9,039 bases of DNA from assembly GCA_964637705.1 (NCBI GenBank), contig CAZWVM010000144.1:1-9039 (forward strand). Direction: 5' to 3'. Positions 1 through 5,495 of the stretch are shown one piece after another. Source of the DNA: CAZWVM01 sp964637705. GTDB taxonomy: Bacteria > UBA8481. The notes beneath the pieces are model-generated. The model ran no database searches. It saw only the letters and a list, made by a program, of their open reading frames with translations, and was not told the DNA's origin. Within the stretch, counting starts at the first letter, position 1; each line of letters opens with the position of its first letter. The translations under genes were made by a program, and so were the position numbers.

Positions 1-19
1 TCAAGTCCTCGTTGCCTCT
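1..19 (+). tRNA. possible 3' end of a tRNA, cut by the window edge
   Basis: The first bases, TCAAGTCC, match the second half of a canonical T-loop (T54-T-C-A-A-G-T60, then C61). Counting on from there gives a T-stem 3' strand CCTCG, an acceptor 3' strand TTGCCTC and discriminator T at 19. CCA is not encoded, since GGA follows. The matching 5' halves would lie outside the window, so base pairing cannot be tested and the amino acid cannot be named. The call rests on a short motif and could be chance. If true, rpoZ here follows a tRNA rather than gmk, its usual neighbour in many bacteria. Confidence 0.3.
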
Positions 20-28
20 GGAAGTCGA

Positions 29-49
29 CTTTCACCTGATGGGTGAAAG
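29..49 (+). other. 8-bp hairpin, possible end-of-transcript structure
   Basis: CTTTCACC (29-36) pairs perfectly with GGTGAAAG (42-49) around a five-base loop. The stem is followed by ACTCAAGCTTCTTG with no run of T, so it is not a classical intrinsic terminator. It could be a weak or Rho-assisted terminator or processing structure for the suspected upstream tRNA. A 10-bp palindrome, AAGTCGACTT (22-31), overlaps its 5' arm. A smaller hairpin, CTCAG/CTGAG, lies at 96-110. No gene is visible on either strand between 50 and 155. Confidence 0.3.
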
Positions 50-155
50 ACTCAAGCTTCTTGTACTACGTCTGTAGGGGGATTGGACGGGGGTTCTCAG
101 TGTCTCTGAGTCTCCGAGGCGAAAAACTCCGGGAATCGAGGCCACCAGGCACTTC

Positions 156-185
156 TTGACATCCCCCTTCACGAAGCCCTATCAT
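156..185 (+). promoter_or_regulatory. sigma-70-type promoter of rpoZ, predicts a leaderless mRNA
   Basis: A perfect -35 hexamer TTGACA (156-161) is followed by an 18-bp spacer and TATCAT (180-185), five of six matches to TATAAT. With six bases between the -10 and +1, transcription would begin at 192, the A of the ATG chosen for rpoZ. The sequence before that ATG, GCCCTC, has no Shine-Dalgarno site. The TTG at 156, which could be read as an earlier in-frame start, is then part of the -35 element rather than coding. Confidence 0.65.
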
Positions 186-191
186 GCCCTC

Positions 192-413
192 ATGGACATC
201 AAGATCGAAGGGCTGGTCAACAGGATCGGCTCCAAATACGCGTTGGCAACGCTTTGCTCCAAGCGGACCCGCGAGATCAACCAGGGTGGGAAAATCCTCA
301 TCGAGGAGGTCGGAGGCAAGTCCGACGTCGTCGCGATGAAGGAGATCGCGGCCGAGAAGATCAAGATCGGCCCGTACGTCAAGGAAGTCACGCCGCCCCC
401 GGCGGCGCTCTGA
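192..413 (+). CDS. rpoZ: DNA-directed RNA polymerase subunit omega
   Basis: This 73-residue protein is the small omega subunit, which wraps around the beta-prime C-terminus and helps assembly of RNA polymerase. Two family signatures are visible. The first is IGSKYALATLCSKRTREI at residues 12-29, aligning with the IGNRF...ARRARQ helix of E. coli omega. The second is KSDVVAMKEIAAEKI at 43-57, aligning with the KTTVIALREI segment. The C-terminus ends in a proline/alanine tail and is shorter than in E. coli (about 90 residues). I chose the ATG at 192 over the in-frame TTG at 156 because the latter lies inside a perfect -35 hexamer and homology starts after the ATG. coaBC follows 36 bases downstream, a conserved pairing in many bacteria, which supports the call. 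Confidence 0.93.
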   Translation: MDIKIEGLVNRIGSKYALATLCSKRTREINQGGKILIEEVGGKSDVVAMKEIAAEKIKIGPYVKEVTPPPAAL

Positions 414-415
414 TC

Positions 416-433
416 CGGGCGGGCGACCGCCCG
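416..433 (+). other. perfect GC hairpin with a GNRA tetraloop between rpoZ and coaBC
   Basis: CGGGCGG (416-422) pairs without mismatch with CCGCCCG (427-433) around the loop GCGA, a GNRA tetraloop. It starts two bases after the rpoZ stop codon and is followed at once by TGAGAGA, the only Shine-Dalgarno-like stretch ahead of coaBC. There is no T-run, so read-through into coaBC is expected. It may protect the 3' end of rpoZ mRNA or modulate coaBC translation. The pairing is seen directly; the role is inference. Confidence 0.6.
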
Positions 434-449
434 TGAGAGATTGCCGGCC

Positions 450-1661
450 ATGACGAAGCCCCTCGGCGTGATTCTCGGCGTGGCCGGATCGATCGCCGCG
501 TACAAGGCGGCGGAGATCGTGCGCCGGCTGGTCGAGGAGGGCGCGCGCGTCCAGGTCGCGATGACGCCCGCCGCCACCCGCTTCGTCGGCCCCCTGACGT
601 TCGAGGCCCTCTCCGGCCGCCCCGTCTACCTCGACCCCGTCTCCATCGCCCCCTCCTTCGGATCGGGCGGCACGGGCATCGCGCACACGGACATGACCTC
701 GGAGGCCGACGTCCTTCTCGTCGCCCCCGCCTCCGCCGACATCCTGGGCAAGATCACTCACGGTCTCGGCGACGATCCCGTCTCCGTCTGCGCCCTGGCC
801 CTCTCGCCGGGAGCCCCTCTCGTCCTCGCCCCGGCGATGAACCCGCGGATGTGGAACGCCGAGTCGGTGAAGGCGAACATGCGCATCCTGGAGTCGCGTC
901 GCGCGGTCATCGTCGGCCCGGCGCACGGCGAGGTCGCGTGCGGGGAGGTCGGGACGGGCCGGATGAGCGAGCCGGCGGAGATCGTGGCCGCGACTCTGCG
1001 CGCGGTGGCGCTCGCGCGCCGGCGGACCCCGCCGAAGCGCGTCCTGATCCTGACGGGACCCACGCGCGAGCACATCGACGACGTCCGGTTCATCTCGAAC
1101 GGTTCCTCGGGTCTCATGGGGCTCTCGCTCGCGGAGGCGGCCCACGAGAGCGGGGACGACGTGACGGTGATCACGGGCCCGGCGGCCCTGAGGCCTCCGG
1201 CCTGGATCCGCTCGCGAAGCGTGACGTCGGCCGAGGAGATGCTGGAAGCCGCGCGGACGATCGAGTTCGACATCGTGGTGGCGCCGGCCGCGGTGGCCGA
1301 CTTCCGGCCCTCGACCCGCGCCGCGGGCAAGTCCGCCAAGGAACTCATCTCCTCGATCGACCTCGTCCCCACGCCCGACGTCCTGGCGACCCTGGTGCGG
1401 GAGGGGCGGGAACGGGGCGCGAAATTCCGTTCGGTCGCTTTCGCCGCGGAGGAGTCGGGCTCGGACGTCGAGTCGGCCCTGGAGAAGGGGGGGCGCAAGG
1501 GCGTGGACGTCGTGATCCTCAACGAGGCGCGCGCGACGATGGGCGCGGAGAACGCGTCCGTGACGATGCTCGACGTCGCCACCCGCTCCGCCGCCCGGCT
1601 CGAGGAAGCCCCGAAGAAGCGCATCGCCCGCCGCATCTGGGAGTCTCTATCCGAATCTTGA
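450..1661 (+). CDS. coaBC: bifunctional phosphopantothenoylcysteine decarboxylase / phosphopantothenate-cysteine ligase
   Basis: This 403-residue cytoplasmic enzyme catalyses two steps of coenzyme A synthesis: CTP-dependent joining of cysteine to 4'-phosphopantothenate (CoaB half), then FMN-dependent decarboxylation (CoaC half). The CoaC half spans about residues 1-190. It shows the flavin-binding GVAGSIAAYK (10-19), the catalytic His79 in GIAHTD, the PAMN motif with Asn131, and the active-site Cys164 in ACGEVGTGRM. The CoaB half, from about 195, opens with LTGPTREHIDDVRFISN and carries a basic GKSAK segment (Lys294, Lys297). Two conserved CoaB spots are atypical: SSGLMG with Leu222 where SSGKMG is usual, and LNEA where ND is usual. 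The ATG at 450 is preferred over TTG 441 because GAGAG (435-439) lies ten bases upstream of it. It is probably co-transcribed with rpoZ. Confidence 0.95.
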   Translation: MTKPLGVILGVAGSIAAYKAAEIVRRLVEEGARVQVAMTPAATRFVGPLTFEALSGRPVYLDPVSIAPSFGSGGTGIAHTDMTSEADVLLVAPASADILGKITHGLGDDPVSVCALALSPGAPLVLAPAMNPRMWNAESVKANMRILESRRAVIVGPAHGEVACGEVGTGRMSEPAEIVAATLRAVALARRRTPPKRVLILTGPTREHIDDVRFISNGSSGLMGLSLAEAAHESGDDVTVITGPAALRPPAWIRSRSVTSAEEMLEAARTIEFDIVVAPAAVADFRPSTRAAGKSAKELISSIDLVPTPDVLATLVREGRERGAKFRSVAFAAEESGSDVESALEKGGRKGVDVVILNEARATMGAENASVTMLDVATRSAARLEEAPKKRIARRIWESLSES

Positions 1662-1686
1662 TCGGTCGGGGGCGCCTGGGTACAAT
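1658..1686 (+). promoter_or_regulatory. sigma-70-type promoter of the mini-Gre gene, predicts a leaderless mRNA
   Basis: TTGATC (1658-1663, four of six to TTGACA) overlaps the coaBC stop codon. It is followed by a 17-bp spacer and TACAAT (1681-1686, five of six to TATAAT). Six bases, TTCACC, separate the -10 from the ATG at 1693, so the predicted start site is the A of that ATG. No Shine-Dalgarno sequence precedes the gene. The gene therefore appears to have its own promoter rather than depending only on the rpoZ-coaBC transcript. Confidence 0.6.
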
Positions 1687-1692
1687 TTCACC

Positions 1693-1962
1693 ATGATCGA
1701 CGACAAGGAAAAGGAACTGATCGAGGCCGTCGCCACCGCGCGGGCCCACGGGGATCTCTCGGAGAACGCCGAGTACCACGCCGCGCGCGAGGCTCTCGCC
1801 CTTTATCGCTCCAGGAAGGAAGCCGTCGAGGCCGCCGAGAAGGCGAAGAAGGAGGCCGAGCGCCAGTTCAGCGAGGAGAAGCAGGCCGCGGTCCAGGAAC
1901 TCCTCGACGGCGGAATGACCCTCGAGGACATCCGCGCGACGATGCCCTGGATGCTGGAGTAA
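1693..1962 (+). CDS. GreA coiled-coil-tip mini-protein (Gre-like, no C-terminal domain)
   Basis: This 89-residue, highly charged and mostly helical protein carries ARAHGDLSENAEYHAARE at residues 17-33. That matches the tip of the GreA coiled coil, which enters the RNA polymerase secondary channel and lends acidic residues to transcript cleavage. Asp21 and Glu24 correspond to the GreA tip pair Asp41/Glu44. Full GreA is about 158 residues, with helix 1 of some 40 residues and a C-terminal FKBP-like domain that binds polymerase. Here helix 1 is only about 18 residues, helix 2 runs to about 72, and the tail (GGMTLEDIRATMPWMLE) is unrelated to the GreA C-terminal domain. The frame upstream of the ATG encodes nothing GreA-like, and a good promoter points to this start. 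It could be a secondary-channel regulator or an inert relic. The Gre relationship is secure by motif; the function is inference. Confidence 0.8.
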   Translation: MIDDKEKELIEAVATARAHGDLSENAEYHAAREALALYRSRKEAVEAAEKAKKEAERQFSEEKQAAVQELLDGGMTLEDIRATMPWMLE

Positions 1963-1981
1963 GGGCGCGCTGAGCCGTGCG

Positions 1982-2956
1982 ATGCGCTTCATACTGCATT
2001 TCGCGTTGATCCTCCTCGTCTCCTGCGACGCCGGCTCGGCTCCGCCCGGGATCGACGCGCCCCGTCCGTCCGCCCCCGGATCGCCGCCCCGGCCGTCCCT
2101 CGCCTCGCGCGTCCGCACCTGGGCCTGCACCTACGGCCCCGCCGACACGGCCTCCCTCGCCGGCTTCGACCTCGTCGTCATCGAGTCGCGCCGCTGGACG
2201 AGGGAAGAGATCGCGTCGCTGAAGCGGCGTTCCGTCGTCATCGGTTACGTCTCCTTCGGGGAGGCCGACGAGGCGGAGGTGCGCGAACTCGAGGGGGTGA
2301 CCGGGTGGTTCATGGACGCCGACGGAGACGGGCGGCCCGACACCAACGCCTCCTGGAATTCCGTCTTCGCCGTTCCGGACCACCCGGCCTGGCGGGCGCT
2401 CGTCGCCGGGCGAATCCGCGCGGCCGTCGAGTCGAAGGGCTGTGACGGGATCCTCCTCGACACGCTCGACATGGTCGACGACTACCCTTCCGCCTCCGAC
2501 AGCATGGCCCGGCTCGTCCACGAGATGAGAACGGTCTTCCCCTCGGTCTTCTTCATCGCGAACCGGGGATTCGCGATCGCCCCCCGGATCTCAGGCTCGC
2601 TCGACGGGATCCTCTTCGAGTGCTTCACGACCCGGATCGACTTTGCGCGGAACGCCTACCGGCTTCACGACGACGAGGGCCTGTTCTGGACCCACGGGAT
2701 CTGGCGAGACGCGGTAAAACCGGTGGCGAACCGGGGGGGACTGGCGCTGGCCCTGGACTACGCGCGCCCGAACCAGCGCACGCTCGTCAACCAGGCCTGG
2801 AGCCGCGCGCGCGACTACGGAATGATCCCGGCGCTCTCGACGCACGAACTCGACCGCGTGCGCCGCTACTCTCCGGCGCCCGACCGGCGTTTTCTCTCCC
2901 GCTACGGCCGGGAGGCCCTGGAGAAGCGGGCGAGTCCCTCCCCGGCGAGCGACTGA
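1982..2956 (+). CDS. lipoprotein, GH114-like endo-alpha-1,4-polygalactosaminidase family (TM1410-like TIM barrel)
   Basis: The 324-residue product starts with a lipoprotein signal: MRF, a hydrophobic stretch, then the lipobox LVSC with Cys15. Asp16 follows, which in E. coli is an inner-membrane retention signal. A Pro/Ser-rich linker (20-40) leads to a TIM-barrel domain of COG2342/GH114 type: the strand LVVIES (64-69), VIGYVSFGEAD (86-96), a WF...W segment (109-125), GCDGILLDTLDMVDDY (153-168) and DGILFECFTTR (208-218). Candidate catalytic acids are Asp160, Asp163 and Glu213. DADGDGRPD (112-120) resembles a calcium-binding loop. The family is thought to cut galactosaminoglycan-type exopolysaccharide; the substrate here is unknown. 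The gene lies 19 bases after the mini-Gre stop with only a weak TGAG ahead of its ATG, so it is likely co-transcribed. Its stop lies seven bases from that of convergent ahcY. Confidence 0.8.
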   Translation: MRFILHFALILLVSCDAGSAPPGIDAPRPSAPGSPPRPSLASRVRTWACTYGPADTASLAGFDLVVIESRRWTREEIASLKRRSVVIGYVSFGEADEAEVRELEGVTGWFMDADGDGRPDTNASWNSVFAVPDHPAWRALVAGRIRAAVESKGCDGILLDTLDMVDDYPSASDSMARLVHEMRTVFPSVFFIANRGFAIAPRISGSLDGILFECFTTRIDFARNAYRLHDDEGLFWTHGIWRDAVKPVANRGGLALALDYARPNQRTLVNQAWSRARDYGMIPALSTHELDRVRRYSPAPDRRFLSRYGREALEKRASPSPASD

Positions 2957-2963
2957 GCCCGGA

Positions 2964-4364
2964 TCAGTAGCGGTACCAGTCGGTCTTGTACGGGCCTTCC
3001 GCCGGGACGTTGATGTAATCGGCCTGCTTCTTCGTGAGCTTCGTGAGCGTGACTCCGAGCTTGTCGAGATGCAGGCGCGCCACTTCCTCGTCGAGCTTCT
3101 TGGAGAGGCAGGTCACGCCGATCGGCTGCTTGCGGGTCCAGAGATCGAGCTGCGCGAGCGTCTGGTTCGTGAAGGACGTCGACATCACGAAGGAGGGGTG
3201 CCCCTGGGCGCAGCCGAGGTTGACGAGGCGGCCCTCCGCGAGGAGGTAGATCGACCGGCCATCGGGGTAGGTGAACATGTCGACCTGCGGCTTGATGTTC
3301 GTGCGCTTGACGCCCTTCCACGCGAAGAGCCGGTTCACCTGGATCTCGTTGTCGAAGTGCCCGATGTTGCAGACGATCGCCTGGTCCTTCATCCGGGCCA
3401 TGTGCTCGGCCGTGATGACGTCGCAGTTGCCCGTCGTCGTGACGTAGATGTCGCCCTCGGCGAGCATCTGCTCGACCGTGCGCACCTCGAAGCCGGCCAT
3501 CGAGGCCTGCAAGGCGCAGATCGGGTCGATCTCCGTCACCACGACCTTCGCTCCGAACCCGCGCATCGACTGGGCGCAACCCTTGCCCACGTCGCCGTAG
3601 CCGCAGACCACGACCGTCTTGCCCGCGATCATGACGCCGAGAGCTCGCTTCAGGCCGTCGGCGAGCGACTCGCGGCAGCCGTAGAGGTTGTCGAACTTCG
3701 ACTTCGTCACGGAGTCGTTCACGTTGATCGCCGGGAAGAGGAGCGTCCCCTGCTCCATCATCTGGTGCAGGCGGTGGACGCCCGTCGTCGTCTCCTCGCT
3801 GACGCCCTTGATGTGCGGCACCATCCGGTGCCAGAAGGTGCGGTCCTTCTTGAGGATCTTCCTGAGGATGACGAGCAGTTCCTTCTCGTCGTCGCCGCCC
3901 GGCTCGCGGTCCAGCACCTTCGGGTTCTCCTCGGCCTGGTAACCGAGGTGGACCATGAGGGTGGCGTCGCCGCCGTCGTCGACGATGAGGCTGGGGCCCT
4001 GGCCGCCCGGGAAGGCCAGGGCGTCCAGCGTGCACTCCCAGTATTCCCGGAGGGTCTCACCCTTCCACGCGAAAACCGCGGTGCCCGCCTTGGCGATCGC
4101 GGCCGCGGCGTGGTCCTGGGTGGAGAAAATGTTGCAGGAGGCCCAGCGCACCTTGGCGCCCAGGGCCTGCAGGGTCTCGATGAGGACCGCGGTCTGCAGG
4201 GTCATGTGCAGGCTTCCGGTGATCCGGGCGCCGGCGAGCGGCTTCTTCTTCCCGTAGCGCTTGCGGAGCGCCATGAGGCCCGGCATCTCCTGCTCCGCGA
4301 TCGAGATCTCCTTGCGGCCCCACGCCGCGAGGCTCATATCCTTGACCTTGAAATCCTTCTTCAC
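2964..4364 (-). CDS. ahcY: adenosylhomocysteinase
   Basis: This 466-residue NAD-dependent enzyme reversibly splits S-adenosylhomocysteine into adenosine and homocysteine, removing the product inhibitor of methyltransferases. Visible signatures, in order, are His53 in GSLHMT, DDGGD (129-133), SEETTTG (189-195), Lys221 and Asp225 in NDSVTKSKFDN, Cys230, the NAD-binding GYGDVGKG (255-262), NIGHFDNE with His336, and QGHPSFVMS with His389. The C-terminal Lys460 and Tyr464 match residues that reach the NAD of a neighbouring subunit. Residues about 146-185 form the roughly 40-residue insertion found in many bacterial enzymes and absent from the human one. Start is GTG, preceded by AGGAGGA at six bases. 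The C-terminus reads YKTDWYRY rather than the usual FKPDHYRY. It is read against its neighbours and has its own promoter. Confidence 0.97.
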   Translation of the reverse strand: MKKDFKVKDMSLAAWGRKEISIAEQEMPGLMALRKRYGKKKPLAGARITGSLHMTLQTAVLIETLQALGAKVRWASCNIFSTQDHAAAAIAKAGTAVFAWKGETLREYWECTLDALAFPGGQGPSLIVDDGGDATLMVHLGYQAEENPKVLDREPGGDDEKELLVILRKILKKDRTFWHRMVPHIKGVSEETTTGVHRLHQMMEQGTLLFPAINVNDSVTKSKFDNLYGCRESLADGLKRALGVMIAGKTVVVCGYGDVGKGCAQSMRGFGAKVVVTEIDPICALQASMAGFEVRTVEQMLAEGDIYVTTTGNCDVITAEHMARMKDQAIVCNIGHFDNEIQVNRLFAWKGVKRTNIKPQVDMFTYPDGRSIYLLAEGRLVNLGCAQGHPSFVMSTSFTNQTLAQLDLWTRKQPIGVTCLSKKLDEEVARLHLDKLGVTLTKLTKKQADYINVPAEGPYKTDWYRY

Positions 4365-4370
4365 CGCGAA

Positions 4371-4377
4371 TCCTCCT
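4371..4377 (-). promoter_or_regulatory. strong Shine-Dalgarno site of ahcY
   Basis: Read on the minus strand, AGGAGGA lies six bases before the GTG start codon. It fixes that start and shows that this organism uses classical anti-Shine-Dalgarno initiation, which makes its absence ahead of rpoZ, mini-gre and the 4462 gene more meaningful. Confidence 0.8.
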
Positions 4378-4418
4378 GGAAGCGGAGCCGCCCTCGAAGG
4401 CCGGCCCGCGATCCGAAG

Positions 4419-4446
4419 ATTATAGCGCGGTCGGAGGTGCCGACAA
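4419..4446 (-). promoter_or_regulatory. promoter of ahcY, overlapping a divergent promoter
   Basis: On the minus strand a perfect TATAAT (4424 to 4419) is preceded, after a 16-bp spacer, by TTGTCG (4446 to 4441, four of six to TTGACA). The start site would be near 4412, giving a leader of about 48 bases that ends in the Shine-Dalgarno site. The -35 hexamer directly abuts the extended -10 of the divergent gene starting at 4462. The leader is too short and has no recognisable core for an S-adenosylhomocysteine riboswitch. Confidence 0.6.
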
Positions 4447-4455
4447 TGCTATTAT
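4447..4455 (+). promoter_or_regulatory. extended -10 promoter of the SLOG-like gene, predicts a leaderless mRNA
   Basis: TGCTATTAT is an extended -10 element (TGn plus TATTAT, five of six to TATAAT). No -35 match is seen at 16-18 bp spacing, as is usual for extended -10 promoters. Six bases, CGCTCC, separate it from the ATG at 4462, so +1 should fall on the start codon. RNA polymerase bound here would clash with polymerase on the ahcY promoter. Confidence 0.55.
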
Positions 4456-4461
4456 CGCTCC

Positions 4462-5460
4462 ATGGACCGATCCTACGCCCTGCTCCTCTCGCGGCAGCAT
4501 CGCGACGTTGCGCCCTCCACCTTCTGGTTCCGCGCCACGGTGGAGGCGGCGCGCCGTTTCGCGGGGCGGATCCTCGTCGGCGGCGAGGGTCTCGTTCCGC
4601 TCGACGTCTCGGCCTGGGCCCAGCGGCGAGCAGGGGGGCGGGTCGAGACCGTGCCGAGACGCGGGCGCGGGAAGACCTCGTGGGCTTCCCTGGACGAGGA
4701 GGTCGCGAAGCGGGCTGACGAGCTCGTCGCCGTCGCCGTGCGGCGCGGCGGGATCATGGAGCGGCTGGGCCTCGAGGCGCTCTCCTCGGGAAAAACGGTT
4801 CATGCCGTCGTCCCGCCGCCCGGTGTGGATGAACTCGAGGGCAACTCCGCTCTTCTCGCGGCCGGCGCGACAGCCCTGGAGCTTTCCCTCCCGCCTCTCG
4901 TCGAGATTCCGGCAATCCTGCCCTTTGTTCCCCGAGATCCTCTCGCCTCAACCCCGTCATATCTCTGGCACTTCACGCGCTCGTCTCCCGGGCCCTGGCC
5001 CGGGGAGACACGGGAGGCGTGGTTCGAATCGCTCGCGGAGAACCGGCCGGGCGCCGCCCATTCCGTCGTCGACGCTCTTGCCCGGATCCTATCCGAGCGC
5101 CGCATCCGCGCCTGCTCCCGGCTCATCCGGGGTTCCCTTCCGGTCGTCTGCTTCACCGAGGAGGATCCCGCGGTTCTCGCGGAACGGAGATCCTTCCGCC
5201 CCTCGCTCCTGCGCTGGGATTTCGAGCCCGTCGCCCTCGGGATCCGGCGCGACGCCGCCCTGAGGCTGGAGATCCGTCCCGTGCGTTACCTGCCGGCGGC
5301 CGAGTTCGAATCTCTCTCCCCGGGCGATCGCCACCTCTTCCAGAAGCATGCCCCTCCCGGCGTCGATTACACCCACGAAAAGGAATGGCGCGCGCTCGGC
5401 GACGTCGATCTCACGGCGGTCCCGGACGCGGACCTGGCGCTCTGGACGCCTCCCTCATGA
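4462..5460 (+). CDS. unrecognised two-domain protein: SLOG/DprA-like Rossmann half plus possible ADP-ribosyltransferase-like half
   Basis: I cannot name a described family for this 332-residue protein, which has no signal peptide or membrane segment. Residues about 20-145 look like a SLOG (DprA/LOG superfamily) Rossmann-type domain: STFWFRATVEAARRF (19-33), GRILVGGEG (35-43), RADELVAVAVRRGGIMERLG (84-103), then GKTVHAVVP (110-118) and EGNSALLAAGATALEL (126-141). The last two echo the DprA pattern of G+.VFAVPG followed by G.N.LI..GA. The C-terminal half (about 165-325) has WHFTR (His170), LIRGSLPVVCFTE (221-233) and EKEWR (306-310). This is a spaced H / CF.E / E.EWR layout reminiscent of DUF2971- or DUF4433-like ADP-ribosyltransferase-type folds. 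SLOG domains elsewhere bind NAD-derived or other nucleotides in signalling and defence, so a nucleotide sensor/effector is possible. The N-terminal assignment is moderate, the C-terminal one weak. Start is ATG with its own promoter and no Shine-Dalgarno site. Confidence 0.55.
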   Translation: MDRSYALLLSRQHRDVAPSTFWFRATVEAARRFAGRILVGGEGLVPLDVSAWAQRRAGGRVETVPRRGRGKTSWASLDEEVAKRADELVAVAVRRGGIMERLGLEALSSGKTVHAVVPPPGVDELEGNSALLAAGATALELSLPPLVEIPAILPFVPRDPLASTPSYLWHFTRSSPGPWPGETREAWFESLAENRPGAAHSVVDALARILSERRIRACSRLIRGSLPVVCFTEEDPAVLAERRSFRPSLLRWDFEPVALGIRRDAALRLEIRPVRYLPAAEFESLSPGDRHLFQKHAPPGVDYTHEKEWRALGDVDLTAVPDADLALWTPPS

Positions 5461-5495
5461 CTCCGCACTCCCCTCTCGCATTCTTCTCCCGTCCC

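Noticed and set aside
66..1145. 359-codon open frame on the minus strand opposite rpoZ and coaBC
   Set aside because: Arg/Asp/Gly-rich composition, no motif, and it lies across two real genes and a promoter, so it is a shadow of GC-rich coding sequence.
1693..1962. Simple truncated greA pseudogene
   Set aside because: Not fully excluded, but the catalytic tip is intact, the frame is clean with a tidy stop, a good promoter places +1 on its ATG, and no remnant of the GreA C-terminal domain follows before the next gene.
4365..4412. S-adenosylhomocysteine riboswitch in the ahcY leader
   Set aside because: The predicted leader is only about 48 bases. It holds one imperfect GC hairpin and the Shine-Dalgarno site, and lacks the conserved core and length of that riboswitch.
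3069..4718. 549-codon open frame on the plus strand opposite ahcY
   Set aside because: It is antisense to a full-length, highly conserved enzyme, has low-complexity Arg/Asp/Val/Leu-rich composition and no family motif. GC-rich codon bias leaves the opposite frame open.
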